The notes: generated from the sequence alone by a model not told the origin. 64,000 bases of DNA from Pseudoalteromonas sp. A601 (GCF_002165575.1 NZ_MXQF01000014.1:62001-126000); one strand, 5' to 3'. Numbered from the stretch's first letter, positions 47,737 to 56,790 are shown. Numbers and translations: made by a program.

Positions 47737-47926
47737 CCTTGCCACTTATCCATCGTGATACCTTCAATCCTTGTCACTTATCCATCGTGGTACATTCAAT
47801 CCTTGTCACATCCACCGTGATACATTCAATCCTTGCCACCTATCCATTATGATACGTTCAATCCTTGTCACCTATCCATAATGATACATTCAATCCTTGT
47901 CACCTATCCATTATGATACGTTCAAT
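47737..47926. repeat. Tandem minisatellite, six units of about 32 bases
   Basis: Unit pattern CCTTGYCACYTATCCA followed by TNRTGATACATTCAAT-type sequence. Units start at 47737, 47769, 47801, 47831, 47863 and 47895; the third is 30 bases, others 32. A partial seventh begins at 47927. Substitutions are at fixed positions (GTG versus ATG middle, ACA versus ACG), as from sequential unit duplication. There are no unique spacers, so it is not a CRISPR array. Confidence 0.92.
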
Positions 47927-47933
47927 CCTTTGA

Positions 47934-48029
47934 TCATGAATCCATAAATTGCTTCCACTGCTTAGCTGTCCATAACGCCATTGCACATTCAGCTTTTCTT
48001 TGCTGAGAGTCCTTTTGTACATGTTTCAT
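47934..48029 (-). CDS. Putative 31-residue protein with strong ribosome binding site
   Basis: ATG at 48029 is preceded by AAGGAGGAG six to seven bases away, a near-perfect Shine-Dalgarno. The frame reads MKHVQKDSQQRKAECAMALW and continues TAKQWKQFMDS before TGA. It is basic, with one Cys and two Trp, no membrane segment. Unrecognised. It lies 37 bases downstream of the Pmp3-like gene on the same strand and ends next to the tandem repeat. Translation is likely from the ribosome site; function is unknown. Confidence 0.55.
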   Translation of the reverse strand: MKHVQKDSQQRKAECAMALWTAKQWKQFMDS

Positions 48030-48066
48030 AACTCCTCCTTGTAAGACTTGTATTGCAAAGACTTAG

Positions 48067-48225
48067 TTAACGTCTGGCGATTATATAAATCGCATGAATT
48101 AAACCTGGAATATACCCTAGTAATGTTAACAAAATATTAATCCAAAACTGTGCCCCTAGACCAACTTGTAAAAAAACACCAAGTGGTGGGATCAACACTG
48201 ATAGTATAATTCGTATTAAATCCAT
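48067..48225 (-). CDS. YqaE/Pmp3 family small membrane protein
   Basis: A 52-residue protein with two hydrophobic helices and the UPF0057/Pmp3 hallmark IPPLGVFLQVGLGAQFWINI (about 12-31) plus LLTLLGYIPGLIHAIYII. Such proteins sit in the plasma membrane and are induced by salt, cold or envelope stress in yeast, plants and bacteria. RBS AAGGAG lies before ATG 48225. The short size means it is easily missed. It is probably cotranscribed with the BON protein upstream, though a hairpin lies between. Confidence 0.9.
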   Translation of the reverse strand: MDLIRIILSVLIPPLGVFLQVGLGAQFWINILLTLLGYIPGLIHAIYIIARR

Positions 48226-48265
48226 TGTGATCGCTCCTTGCCAATTTGCTAAAATGCATAAGAAA

Positions 48266-48282
48266 GCCCAGCCTAGCTGGGC
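48266..48282 (-). terminator. Hairpin after the BON protein gene
   Basis: Stem GCCCAGC / GCTGGGC with a 3-base loop, 16 bases past the stop; on the minus strand TTTCTT follows. Confidence 0.65.
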
Positions 48283-48298
48283 ATTTCATAATAAGTGA

Positions 48299-48868
48299 TT
48301 ATTCAGCAACAACAGTTAATTCATCAACTACATCGCGAACATCTTCAGCATTTTTAGCAATTTTCATCGCTAGCTGTTTTTCAGCTTCTGACTCAACAGT
48401 ACCTTTAAGTGTAACTACACCCTTATCAGTATCTACGTCGATATCTGTACCGCCAACTTCTGAGTTAAATAAGAAGCGTGTCGTGATCACCGTACTAATT
48501 TTTGCGTCTGTTAAATCGCTTTCAGTGTCATCAACACCAGATTTCATGCGTTTGTGGTCGGTATCAACATTTTTAACGACAGTCAGTTCGTTATCAACAT
48601 CATTAACACCATCAAGGCTTAATACAAGCTCTTCAGCAAGCTCTTTGTCTAAGTCGCTTTCCACTTTACCTGTTAGCACAACCTTGCCATTTTTTACGTC
48701 AGTGTTAATGTCAAAGTTGTTAAGATTAGTGTTCATTAAAAGAACTGTTTCTGCCTTACCATCAATCCAAGCATCTTTACTTTCATTTTCCCAGCTGCTT
48801 GCTTGTGCACCCATAGCTGTTGTACCAAGAACTAAAGCCGCAATCATAGATTTGTTAAATGTTTTCAT
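48299..48868 (-). CDS. Double BON-domain periplasmic protein (OsmY-like)
   Basis: A 189-residue exported protein: signal peptide ending AQASS, then two BON domains (about 40-105 and 115-189; GKVVLTGKVESDLDKELAEEL and GVVTLKGTVESEAEKQLAMK as matching cores). BON domains bind phospholipid and protect envelopes under osmotic stress. ATG 48868 behind AAGGAGAAAG is preferred to 48895. It leads a minus-strand group with the Pmp3-like protein and the 31-residue ORF. Confidence 0.9.
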   Translation of the reverse strand: MKTFNKSMIAALVLGTTAMGAQASSWENESKDAWIDGKAETVLLMNTNLNNFDINTDVKNGKVVLTGKVESDLDKELAEELVLSLDGVNDVDNELTVVKNVDTDHKRMKSGVDDTESDLTDAKISTVITTRFLFNSEVGGTDIDVDTDKGVVTLKGTVESEAEKQLAMKIAKNAEDVRDVVDELTVVAE

Positions 48869-48895
48869 AATCTTTCTCCTTTTGATTAAAGACAC

Positions 48896-49196
48896 TTAAG
48901 TTAATGCGAACATCAAGCCAACTTTTAAATAATTACAAATCAATCACTTAGAATGGATTGGTATTTTATAGCTATATTCACCTGGTAATAATTTACAAAC
49001 AATTCGGTAATTTGTTCTGCCTGTGTCAGATTTACCATTTAGTCGTTGTTTTTATTAATCTGTCGTTAATATTACTACTTAAAAATTGAGTGTGAAAAAT
49101 AAGCAACTGAATTTTAAGAAGTTAATTATTGGCCTGAGCTTTGCTTTAGTTATCGTAGTTAAAAAATAATACAGCCATTACATAGGGATACCCGTC
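48896..49196. other. 301-base divergent regulatory region
   Basis: AT-rich gap between the BON gene and the LiaF-like gene. It must hold both promoters, but I see no unambiguous -35/-10 pair. A 25-codon hydrophobic frame lies within it. Confidence 0.5.
49092..49169 (+). CDS. Doubtful 25-residue hydrophobic peptide
   Basis: GTG-started frame MKNKQLNFKKLIIGLSFALV then IVVKK. It resembles an isolated signal anchor. No good ribosome binding site; it may be chance or a remnant leader. Confidence 0.2.
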   Translation: MKNKQLNFKKLIIGLSFALVIVVKK

Positions 49197-49853
49197 ATGA
49201 CAGTTAAAATAGAAGATCGCCCAATCGAACAAGTACGCGAACAAGTTATTGATCAATTAATCTATAACTACAGTCATGGGGTAATATCTGCAGAAGCATT
49301 CGAACGTCGCTTAGACCAAGCTATGGCCGCAACAGACAACTTAGTGTTAATGGAGCTAGTAAGTGATTTAGATTTAAAAGCTGATACTAGTTACCAAAAT
49401 GAAAAACGTGCGCAGTTTAGCCCTTATTACAGTAATCAAAGCCAAGACGAAGCATTACACTTAAGAAGTATACTAGGCTCCAATGAGCGTAGTGGTCAGT
49501 GGGTCGTACCCAAAGAAATTCATATAACGAATCTATTGGGTTCAATAGAATTGGATTTCACCGATGCAATTTTTCAGCACCAGCATATCACTTTGCATGT
49601 TAACTGTTTATTAGGTAGCGATGAGATATACGTACCAGAACATGTGAATGTAGTGTCTAAAATATTTAGTGTTGTTGGCAGTGTTGAAAACAAATCTGTA
49701 TCACTGAACAAACTGCATGGCCCGACTATTACTATTGAAGGTAAAGTAATACTCGGTTCGGTGGAGATAAAAGTAAAACGTACCATTAAAGAAAAGTTTG
49801 TCTCCTTTGCTAATAGCCTAAAAACCAGCTGGAAAGATATGAATAAATCTTAA
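49197..49853 (+). CDS. LiaF-like protein with SHOCT-type N-terminal domain
   Basis: A 218-residue protein. Residues 10-60 (QLIYNYSHGVISAEAFERRLDQAM, in parts) resemble the DUF1707/SHOCT-like domain; about 85-200 has the repeated glycine-containing strands (ILGSNERSGQW, NLLGSIELDF, CLLGSDEIYVP, VVGSVENKSV, VILGSVEIKV) of the LiaF C-terminal/DUF2154 fold. LiaF inhibits an envelope-stress response in Gram-positives; role in Gram-negatives is unknown. No membrane segment, so it is probably cytoplasmic. Divergent from the BON stress gene. Confidence 0.78.
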   Translation: MTVKIEDRPIEQVREQVIDQLIYNYSHGVISAEAFERRLDQAMAATDNLVLMELVSDLDLKADTSYQNEKRAQFSPYYSNQSQDEALHLRSILGSNERSGQWVVPKEIHITNLLGSIELDFTDAIFQHQHITLHVNCLLGSDEIYVPEHVNVVSKIFSVVGSVENKSVSLNKLHGPTITIEGKVILGSVEIKVKRTIKEKFVSFANSLKTSWKDMNKS

Positions 49854-49860
49854 AGCTCCC

Positions 49861-49989
49861 CCTACATATAAATAACCGTAGGAACAAGCTTCAGCCGTGA
49901 TGATATTTAGATTTGCGATATATGAAACCCATCGGCGCTAAAGCGCTCTCCTACATATAAATAACCGCAGGAACAGCTTTAGCCGTGAT
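49861..49989. repeat. REP-like interspersed element, copies B and C
   Basis: CCTACATATAAATAACCGYA occurs at 49861-49880 and again at 49950-49969, each followed by GGAACA-GCTT(C/T)AGCCGTGAT. The first copy continues to ATCGGCGCTAAAGCGCTCTC near 49931-49950, the reverse complement of the start of the element at 25521. Copy B is thus inverted relative to copy A; copy C is partial. Confidence 0.75.
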
Positions 49990-50003
49990 TAATTGGATTT
50001 ATA

Positions 50004-50420
50004 TCATAAGTCATTATTACGCTCTTTGGGTATGTCACTGCGGTACTCAACAAACTCAACCTCAAAACCGGCGGGATCAATAAAATACACATTTTTACGA
50101 AAAGGATTGTCTGCGCCTAGTTTATCAATACTGTAGCCCGCAAGCTCTAAACGATTAATAACCGCTGCGATGTCATTTGTAACATATGCAAAGTGCGCCA
50201 AGCCGACCTGATGACCTGCTAAATCTCGGTTTTTTTGCTCTCCATTATCACTCAACGCTAAATAGTGATAATCATCGCCAAAGTGCAACCATTGCCTTGG
50301 CTTACCATGCCAAGCGCTTTTCCCCTGACTTCTGATATACCAATGTGGAAATGCCGCCTTATAAAAGTGCAGCATTGCGTCAACGTCATCAACAACTAAA
50401 TTCACGTGCTCTAAATACAT
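50004..50420 (-). CDS. VOC (glyoxalase/dioxygenase) superfamily protein
   Basis: A 138-residue protein with two beta-alpha-beta-beta-beta modules: MYLEHVNLVVDDVDAMLHFY at the start and GLAHFAYVTNDIAAVINRL in the second half, ending YFIDPAGFEVEFVEY. His5, His of GLAHF and Glu of EVEFVEY are plausible metal ligands. The reaction is unknown. It stands alone. Confidence 0.82.
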   Translation of the reverse strand: MYLEHVNLVVDDVDAMLHFYKAAFPHWYIRSQGKSAWHGKPRQWLHFGDDYHYLALSDNGEQKNRDLAGHQVGLAHFAYVTNDIAAVINRLELAGYSIDKLGADNPFRKNVYFIDPAGFEVEFVEYRSDIPKERNNDL

Positions 50421-50591
50421 AATAAAATTCCTTTATTTAAGTAGTTAAAGCTAGCTTAAAACCTAAAGTTAAGTTGAGGTAAAGTTTTTTTATAATAAAT
50501 TTAATTACAAACATGTGAAGATCAGGGGTAATGAAAAAACCAGTGTGAGGACTAGTGACTGGGTCTCAACCACTGCCCTAAAACTTTTATT

Positions 50592-51941
50592 CTAACTGCC
50601 CGCTATTTGCATTTCTTCAATCAGTACTGAGCCTGTTTGAATTCCGCCACGGCGTTCTATATCGCCACCTAAACCAACAATGGCTTTAAACATATCTTGC
50701 AGCTTGCCAGCTATAGTAATTTCACTTACAGGGTATTGAATTTCACCATTTTCAACCCAAAAACCAGCTGCACCGCGAGAGTAATCACCAGTTACAGTAT
50801 TTACACCCTGGCCCATTAATTCGGTTACCAATAAGCCAGTACCCATAGTTTTTAGTAACTGTGCTAAGTCTTGGTGAGTTTGCTCAATAAGCCAATTGTG
50901 AATACCACCAGCATGACCTGTCGGCGTCATATTCATTTTTCGAGCTGCATAGCTGGCTAATAAATAAGTTTGTAATTCACCGCCTTGAATAATTTCACGG
51001 TCAATGGTCTTTACCCCTTCGCTATCAAAAGGTGTCGATGCGAGCCCTTTTAAAAGGTGAGGGCGCTCAGAGATATTAACAATATCACTAAATACTTGCG
51101 TACCTAGGCTGTCCATTAAAAAGCTCGATTTACGATATAAAGCACCGCCACCAATTGCAGATACTAAATGGCCAAATAATGAATTAGCAATATCAGCACG
51201 AAAGATAACTGGCACTTTCATCGTGCCCAGCTTTTGGCTATTTAATTTAGCTAACGTTTCAGTTGCAGCCTCAAGTCCAACTGCTGCGGCATCTTTCAAA
51301 CCACCTTGCTCACGAGACACGGTATACGCTGAATCACGCTGCATTTGTTCGCCATCTTTACCAATAACCATAGTACTGATGCTATGTCGCGTGCGCGGAT
51401 AACCAGCAATTAAACCGTGGCTGTTACCATACACGCGCAAGCCTTGGTGAGATGAAAAACTCGCCCCGTCTGAATTAACAATTCGTTCATCGGCATTAAG
51501 CGCAGCTTGCTCTGCACTATGGCAAAGCTCAATACCTTGTTCTGGACTCACATCCCACGGGTGATATAAATCAAGATCGAGCGGTGCAAACTCTAATAGT
51601 TCTTTATCTGCCACCCCGTTGTGCGGATCATCAGAGGTAAACTTGGCAATATCGATGGCTTTTTCAACTACAGTGCGCAAAGTTTTCGGGTTTAGGTCTG
51701 CTGTAGAGGCTGAGCCTTTATGATTGCCGACATAAACACTGATGCCTAAACCGCCATCTTGATTAAATTCAATGGTTTCAACTTCGCCCATACGAGTGCT
51801 AACAGATAAACCTGAGGTGCTCGACATGGCCGCTTCAGCACCTGTTGCACCCAGTTTTTTTGCGTGTTCTAACACTTCTGCTACGGCGTCTTTTACTTGA
51901 GAGATTTGTGTATAAATAGGATCTTGCTGTTGGCTTTTCAT
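50592..51941 (-). CDS. pmbA: Metalloprotease-related protein PmbA (TldE)
   Basis: A 449-residue PmbA/TldE, which pairs with TldD in a protease that matures microcin B17 and degrades CcdA; TldE lacks the zinc motif and acts as a partner. Family marks are FNQDGGLGISVYVG, SSHQGLRVYGNSHGLIAGYPRTR (in parts), TPTGHAGGIHNWLI and VTGDYSRGAAGFWVENG. TldD is outside the window. Divergent from yjgA, a conserved pair in gammaproteobacteria. Confidence 0.95.
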   Translation of the reverse strand: MKSQQQDPIYTQISQVKDAVAEVLEHAKKLGATGAEAAMSSTSGLSVSTRMGEVETIEFNQDGGLGISVYVGNHKGSASTADLNPKTLRTVVEKAIDIAKFTSDDPHNGVADKELLEFAPLDLDLYHPWDVSPEQGIELCHSAEQAALNADERIVNSDGASFSSHQGLRVYGNSHGLIAGYPRTRHSISTMVIGKDGEQMQRDSAYTVSREQGGLKDAAAVGLEAATETLAKLNSQKLGTMKVPVIFRADIANSLFGHLVSAIGGGALYRKSSFLMDSLGTQVFSDIVNISERPHLLKGLASTPFDSEGVKTIDREIIQGGELQTYLLASYAARKMNMTPTGHAGGIHNWLIEQTHQDLAQLLKTMGTGLLVTELMGQGVNTVTGDYSRGAAGFWVENGEIQYPVSEITIAGKLQDMFKAIVGLGGDIERRGGIQTGSVLIEEMQIAGS

Positions 51942-52039
51942 GTTCGTAGGTCCTGCGCGGCTATCACTTTTAATATAGTTTAAATGCTAACACACCCAGT
52001 GCATTGCATCAGCTAATATTAATCATTAAAAGAATCAAG

Positions 52040-52045
52040 TATAAT
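52040..52045 (+). promoter_or_regulatory. Probable -10 element of yjgA
   Basis: TATAAT, 33 bases before the start, in the pmbA/yjgA gap. The -35 match is weak. Confidence 0.35.
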
Positions 52046-52077
52046 GATTCCAGTTAACGATCTTATATGAGCACCCC

Positions 52078-52602
52078 ATGGCGAAGAAAAAAGGCAACCC
52101 TGCTGAAATTGAAGAAGAAATTATTTACGTATCGAAAAGTGAGCTTAAGCGTGATGCGCAAGAGTTTCATCAGTTAGGTTCTGATATTGCTAAAATGGGC
52201 AAAAAGCAGCGCGAGCGCTTACCTCTAAATGATGATCTAAAAGAAGCAATGGTTGTTGCCGATAAGATAAGCAATAAAAGTGACGCTTACCGTCGTCACC
52301 TAAATTACATCGCTAAAACGCTACGTACCGTTGAAAATATCGATGAGATAAAAGCCATCATCGATATTATGCTCAATAAAAATAATCAAGCCGAAGTAAT
52401 GATCAAAAAAATTGAGCAATTACGCAGCGACCTGATTGAGCAGGGTGATGATCTAATCAATGAAACAATTGAGCAATACCCAGCACTTGAGCGCCAAAAA
52501 ATGCGTCAACTAGTAAGAAACGCGGCAAAAGAAGTAAAAGCTGAAAAGCCAGCTCGAAGCTATAAAGAGCTATTTCAGTACTTAAAAGACACCATGATGT
52601 AA
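52078..52602 (+). CDS. darP: Ribosome-associated protein YjgA (DarP)
   Basis: A 174-residue, highly charged helical DUF615 protein: IIYVSKSELKRDAQEFHQLG, then YRRHLNYIAKTLR and LVRNAAKEVK. YjgA/DarP binds late pre-50S particles and assists large-subunit assembly. Its place beside pmbA is conserved. Confidence 0.93.
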   Translation: MAKKKGNPAEIEEEIIYVSKSELKRDAQEFHQLGSDIAKMGKKQRERLPLNDDLKEAMVVADKISNKSDAYRRHLNYIAKTLRTVENIDEIKAIIDIMLNKNNQAEVMIKKIEQLRSDLIEQGDDLINETIEQYPALERQKMRQLVRNAAKEVKAEKPARSYKELFQYLKDTMM

Positions 52603-52610
52603 TTTCTGTT

Positions 52611-52642
52611 AGCAGGTTTAAGTTATTAAACTTTAACCTGCT
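52611..52642. terminator. Bidirectional hairpin between yjgA and chemoreceptor gene
   Basis: AGCAGGTTTAAGTT / AACTTTAACCTGCT with one mismatch and a 4-base loop, between convergent genes. Confidence 0.7.
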
Positions 52643-52650
52643 TACAAATT

Positions 52651-54576
52651 TTATAACCCTAAGCTACCACGAATGGTTTGCATCTGCTGCTGTAAGCGTT
52701 GATGTATATCTTCTACCAAATGACTTGATTCACTGACTTGCCCTTTCATGTTCTGCATCGACTCACTAAAATTTTCTAGTAATGCATTTTGCTGTTTAGC
52801 TAACTCCATTGCTTCAAACGCCACTTTATTTGCATCTTGAGCATTACTGGCAACTCCTTCAGAGTTACGCTTAAGATCATGTGCATTATCCGTTTGTAAC
52901 TGAGCATCATCAGCAAGTGCTGAAATTTGTGTCGATACCATAGTCGAGTTTTCGCTTAACAAATTAAGCTGATCGTTTATATCACTCAACGAACCCTGTG
53001 TTTGGCGAGCAAGCTTACGTACTTCGTCTGCCACTACCGCAAAACCTCGGCCATGTTCACCGGCACGAGCTGATTCAATCGCAGCATTTAATGCTAATAA
53101 ATTGGTTTGCTCAGCAATGGTATGAATTACCTCAATAACCTGCCCTACATCTTGTACGCCACTTAGTAACTCTTGTAAGCTTTTAAGGCCACCATCAACG
53201 CGCTGTTGAGTATGTGAGCTGGCACTGAGCATGTTTTCTGCAAAGCCCAAACTCTGCTCCATAGCCGCATATGTTTGCTTTGCATTATCCGCTACTTGGC
53301 TATTAATATTATTTACCTGATCGCCTATATGCTGAATATCACTCAATAAAGCTTGGTTTTGCTCAACTTGCTGGTGACTATCATTGGTTTGCTGACTAAT
53401 AGTATGTAAATGCTCACTCATCTCCTGCATAAAGTCATTTATCACTTTAAGCATTTGTGCGCGTTCATCTTCCTCGCCACGTTGTCGCTCAATTAGCAAG
53501 TTAAAATAAGCGGCAATTTCCCCTACTTCTGTTTTAGGGTTATTACTTTCTATATTTTTAAGTTCATTACTTTCGATTAAAAAAGCAAAACCATCACGAA
53601 GTTGCCTTAACGGGTTAAGCACCTGATTTCGTTGAACGATATAAACACCAATAGCCAAAATAACTAACATGCTAATCGCTATCGCAAACACAACCAGCAC
53701 CTGCCTTTTTAACGTTGCTTGCTCAGCACTTAATTGCTGCTCGGCATTGATCACGGTATCTGACAACAAGGTAATTTGTTTACGTAGATCTTCTATTCCT
53801 ATTTGTCGTTGTTGGGCTTGCTCAATGGTACTTGCTAAGTCCCTCGGATAGCGATTTGGCCAACTACTTAATTCAGCTTTAATTTCATCGGCTAAGTCTT
53901 CTGCTTGCGCACCAAAAAAGAGGGCATCTTCATCTACTTCGCTCATAACGCCGAGATTCTCTAATGCATCAATCTGTTTTGCTAAACGATTTAGGTTAGC
54001 TACACTTTGCATTAAGCTATCTTGAGTATCCTGATCAAAGCCAATAATGAGTTGATAAGTAAATAATGACAGGGAAGTCACTTCACTATAATAGTCGCTC
54101 GCTAAAACATAATATTGCTGCTCAAACCGGCCCTGTAGCTGCGCTTTATTAGCATAATTAATCAAGGAAGAAGCTGAGCCTGCCATTTGCCGTAATGCAT
54201 TATCAAGCAATGCAGTCTCATTACCAGAGAGCTTACCTAGCGCTCGGTATTTACCATTAATATCAGTGTCTAACTGGGTAAGTAAAACATCTAGTTGCTG
54301 CTTTAAATTGCTGGGTAAAACATTAAGATCCGTTCGCTTTACCTCACTAATAAGTTCAGATGCTTGGCCTAAGTACAAGCTATCTCCCTTAGCTAAGTAA
54401 TCTTCTAGCAGACCTTCAAGGTCGACCAAAATCTTATTTTTTAACTGGTTATATGATTGGTCTTGTTGTTCAAGTTTGACTAAGGTTTGACTGGCCCAAA
54501 ACAGGGTAGCACCTAAGAGTAGACTAGCTAAGGCAAGTAAAACTGCCAATAGCCTGGTAAATGATGACACGCGCAT
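52651..54576 (-). CDS. Methyl-accepting chemotaxis protein with helical sensor
   Basis: A 641-residue chemoreceptor: membrane helix (about 9-30), a mostly alpha-helical periplasmic region (about 35-290) likely of the four-helix-bundle type, second membrane helix ([20 protein letters not shown]), HAMP, and a signalling domain with the tip [20 protein letters not shown] and [12 protein letters not shown]. The ligand is unknown. Gene stands alone. Confidence 0.94.
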   Translation of the reverse strand: MRVSSFTRLLAVLLALASLLLGATLFWASQTLVKLEQQDQSYNQLKNKILVDLEGLLEDYLAKGDSLYLGQASELISEVKRTDLNVLPSNLKQQLDVLLTQLDTDINGKYRALGKLSGNETALLDNALRQMAGSASSLINYANKAQLQGRFEQQYYVLASDYYSEVTSLSLFTYQLIIGFDQDTQDSLMQSVANLNRLAKQIDALENLGVMSEVDEDALFFGAQAEDLADEIKAELSSWPNRYPRDLASTIEQAQQRQIGIEDLRKQITLLSDTVINAEQQLSAEQATLKRQVLVVFAIAISMLVILAIGVYIVQRNQVLNPLRQLRDGFAFLIESNELKNIESNNPKTEVGEIAAYFNLLIERQRGEEDERAQMLKVINDFMQEMSEHLHTISQQTNDSHQQVEQNQALLSDIQHIGDQVNNINSQVADNAKQTYAAMEQSLGFAENMLSASSHTQQRVDGGLKSLQELLSGVQDVGQVIEVIHTIAEQTNLLALNAAIESARAGEHGRGFAVVADEVRKLARQTQGSLSDINDQLNLLSENSTMVSTQISALADDAQLQTDNAHDLKRNSEGVASNAQDANKVAFEAMELAKQQNALLENFSESMQNMKGQVSESSHLVEDIHQRLQQQMQTIRGSLGL

Positions 54577-54639
54577 AAAAGAACTCCCTCGTTTAACTGC
54601 GCGCGTAGAATATTAACTATTTATGACGGTTTAATGAAA

Positions 54640-54666
54640 ACCAGCATGAAGTTACTACATGTTGGT
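54640..54666 (-). terminator. Hairpin after rsmJ
   Basis: ACCAGCATG / CATGTTGGT with one wobble pair, but positioned before the chemoreceptor start and 31 bases past the rsmJ stop; TTTTC follows on the minus strand. Confidence 0.55.
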
Positions 54667-54696
54667 CATTTAGCATTTATTTTAAATACTAAAAGA

Positions 54697-55452
54697 TTAG
54701 ATCATCGCTGCTTTCACATAGACATCAAAACGGTTCTTCTTTGTTTTAATTTGCATGCTGGGGGTTTTATCATTTAAAAATGGTGCATAATCAGGGCGCT
54801 TTACCACAACTCTTTTGCTGGCAAGGGGATAGGAAAATTCGAGTAAATCATCAGCATCTGTATCAGCGCCGACTAACTCTTGGAATACACGCATTTCTTT
54901 TTTAACTAATGCTGACTTTTCACGATGGGGAAACATAGGATCAAGATAAACAACATCAGGCATACTTTCGCATTGAGCAAGTAATGTATGGCTTGAGCCA
55001 AATACTAGGCTCATGTTTTCACTCATCCAGTTACCAATTTCAATATCATTATAAGCACGCTGTAAACCATCATATAAAAGGGCTGCTACAACTGGGTGAC
55101 GCTCATGTAAAATAACTTTACAGCCAAGAGAAGCTAATACAAAACCATCTCGACCAAGCCCTGCAGTTGCATCTAACACCACCGGTGTTGCGCCTTTATT
55201 TAAACCTACCGCCTTTGCTATTGACTGGCCTTTACCGCCACCAAATTTGCGTCTATGCGCCGCAGCCCCAGTAATAAAGTCAACACTAATAGCCCCCAGT
55301 TTTGGCTCATCAGTTTTACGTAAGCTAAGCCCTTGATCATCATAATGCAAAGAAAAACCGTGTTGTTGTGCAGCCCACTGCTCTAAGCCAAATCGCTGCT
55401 CTACTTCAGTAAGATAAGAACGCATTTCTTTAAAAGGACACTGTATAACCAA
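54697..55452 (-). CDS. rsmJ: 16S rRNA (guanine1516-N2)-methyltransferase
   Basis: A 251-residue RsmJ, methylating G1516 of 16S rRNA with S-adenosylmethionine. Marks are [48 protein letters not shown] (SAM-binding) and [21 protein letters not shown] start at TTG 55452, because GGAG lies six bases upstream and the length then matches E. coli; a longer ATG start at 55491 is less likely. Confidence 0.92.
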   Translation of the reverse strand: MVIQCPFKEMRSYLTEVEQRFGLEQWAAQQHGFSLHYDDQGLSLRKTDEPKLGAISVDFITGAAAHRRKFGGGKGQSIAKAVGLNKGATPVVLDATAGLGRDGFVLASLGCKVILHERHPVVAALLYDGLQRAYNDIEIGNWMSENMSLVFGSSHTLLAQCESMPDVVYLDPMFPHREKSALVKKEMRVFQELVGADTDADDLLEFSYPLASKRVVVKRPDYAPFLNDKTPSMQIKTKKNRFDVYVKAAMI

Positions 55453-55509
55453 AACTAACTCCGACCAAAAATAGCCTGCAGAGTATATCAAGAGCTGCCA
55501 GCTATAGCA

Positions 55510-56691
55510 CTAAAATAGCTCAATATCAGTTTGTGATGTTACCTCTTGTGTGTGCTCTGGGTTTGCAATTTTACTTAGACTGACCACCAGCTCATTTCGT
55601 GATTCAATAATATGATTAAGCTGATACTTTATAAATGCTAACTCCTCATTAAGTGATGAAAACTCAGATTGTGTTTGTTCTAACTGCTCTAAATGAAAAA
55701 CCAACTCCTGATTATATTTAAGCTCAGGCTTTTGCTCGATGGTTTTACGAATTTCAGCTAATTGAACCGCCAATTTGGTCACGGCTAATTCTCTAGCGTC
55801 ACTGTTGTCGTACATTTTTGTTGAGAGTTCAGCAAACGCATTACCGACACTATGTGCTTGAGATAGGGCCCTTTCGTTAACTTCCATATCTTGAATTTTA
55901 GCATTCGTAACTTCTAAAATATGGGGGAATAAGTCTTTATAGCGACCATACAATGCAGCATCATCTAGCGGCATATTTTTTATTAAAATCGACACCTTAG
56001 GGTAGTTAATTATAGTGCGACTACTAAAATCGACAAAGCGATTGGCATTACGGTGCTTTTCTAATAACTCTTGTTCTAGAGGGCACACTGCGCCTTCGTC
56101 ACTACAAAATATACCAACCTCCTGATGCCAATAAGCAATGACTACCTCTAAATTAAAAAGTCTGAAAAATTCAAAAAAGTACGTTGATAGAGATTTCACA
56201 TCATGAGCATGATAACTCTGCCCAACATAACGCATTATTCGCCCCATATCACCGGAATCAGTCATTGCTAATTCCGCGGTTATTTGCGCGCGCTCTACAT
56301 CACTTTTAAGCTTAATTGAGTGCTGTCGATACTGATATAAAACACGGATCCGTGCCATTAACTCTTCGCCGTTAAATGGCTTAACGATATAATCAGCTGC
56401 CCCTGAGTTATAGCCTTTAACTCGCTCTGGTAACTCACTTTTGCCAGATAAAAACATAACGGGCGTTTCTTTTGTTTGCTCAAGTGATTTGAGCTCTCGG
56501 CATACCTCGTAACCTGACTTACCCGGCATTTCAACATCAAGTAAAATAATATCGGGGTTATATTTTATCGCTTTCCTGAGCCCTTCTTCACCATTTTTAG
56601 CATGTATGAGTTTACAAAACCCTGCTAGTGACTCTTCTATAATATGGTGAACATATTTATCATCGTCAATTGCCAGTACTAGCTTAGTCAT
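55510..56691 (-). CDS. Response regulator with uncharacterised output region
   Basis: A 393-residue protein. Receiver domain at 1-125: acidic pocket D9-D10-D11, phospho-acceptor Asp52 in ILLDVEMPG, and Lys in IVKPFNGEEL. The region 130-270 has no DNA-binding or GGDEF motif and may be GAF-like; 270-370 is a charged coiled coil. Adaptors of this kind usually signal through protein partners. No kinase is next to it. Gene follows prlC's terminator and precedes rsmJ. Confidence 0.88.
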   Translation of the reverse strand: MTKLVLAIDDDKYVHHIIEESLAGFCKLIHAKNGEEGLRKAIKYNPDIILLDVEMPGKSGYEVCRELKSLEQTKETPVMFLSGKSELPERVKGYNSGAADYIVKPFNGEELMARIRVLYQYRQHSIKLKSDVERAQITAELAMTDSGDMGRIMRYVGQSYHAHDVKSLSTYFFEFFRLFNLEVVIAYWHQEVGIFCSDEGAVCPLEQELLEKHRNANRFVDFSSRTIINYPKVSILIKNMPLDDAALYGRYKDLFPHILEVTNAKIQDMEVNERALSQAHSVGNAFAELSTKMYDNSDARELAVTKLAVQLAEIRKTIEQKPELKYNQELVFHLEQLEQTQSEFSSLNEELAFIKYQLNHIIESRNELVVSLSKIANPEHTQEVTSQTDIELF

Positions 56692-56770
56692 GCTTATTCC
56701 CTTTTTATTTATTACTTAAAAAAGCATAGTACGGAGCACTGATTTTGCGAAGAATTATTAGCTTAATAAA

Positions 56771-56790
56771 AAAGCGCCAAAAGGCGCTTT
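56771..56790 (-). terminator. Terminator of prlC
   Basis: Stem AAAGCGCC / GGCGCTTT with AAAA loop, 33 bases past the prlC stop. Confidence 0.85.

Noticed and set aside
47737..47926. Possible CRISPR array
   Set aside because: Units are contiguous with no unique spacers and no cas genes nearby.
48246..48899. 217-residue plus-strand frame rich in Ser and Thr
   Set aside because: Antisense shadow of the double-BON gene.
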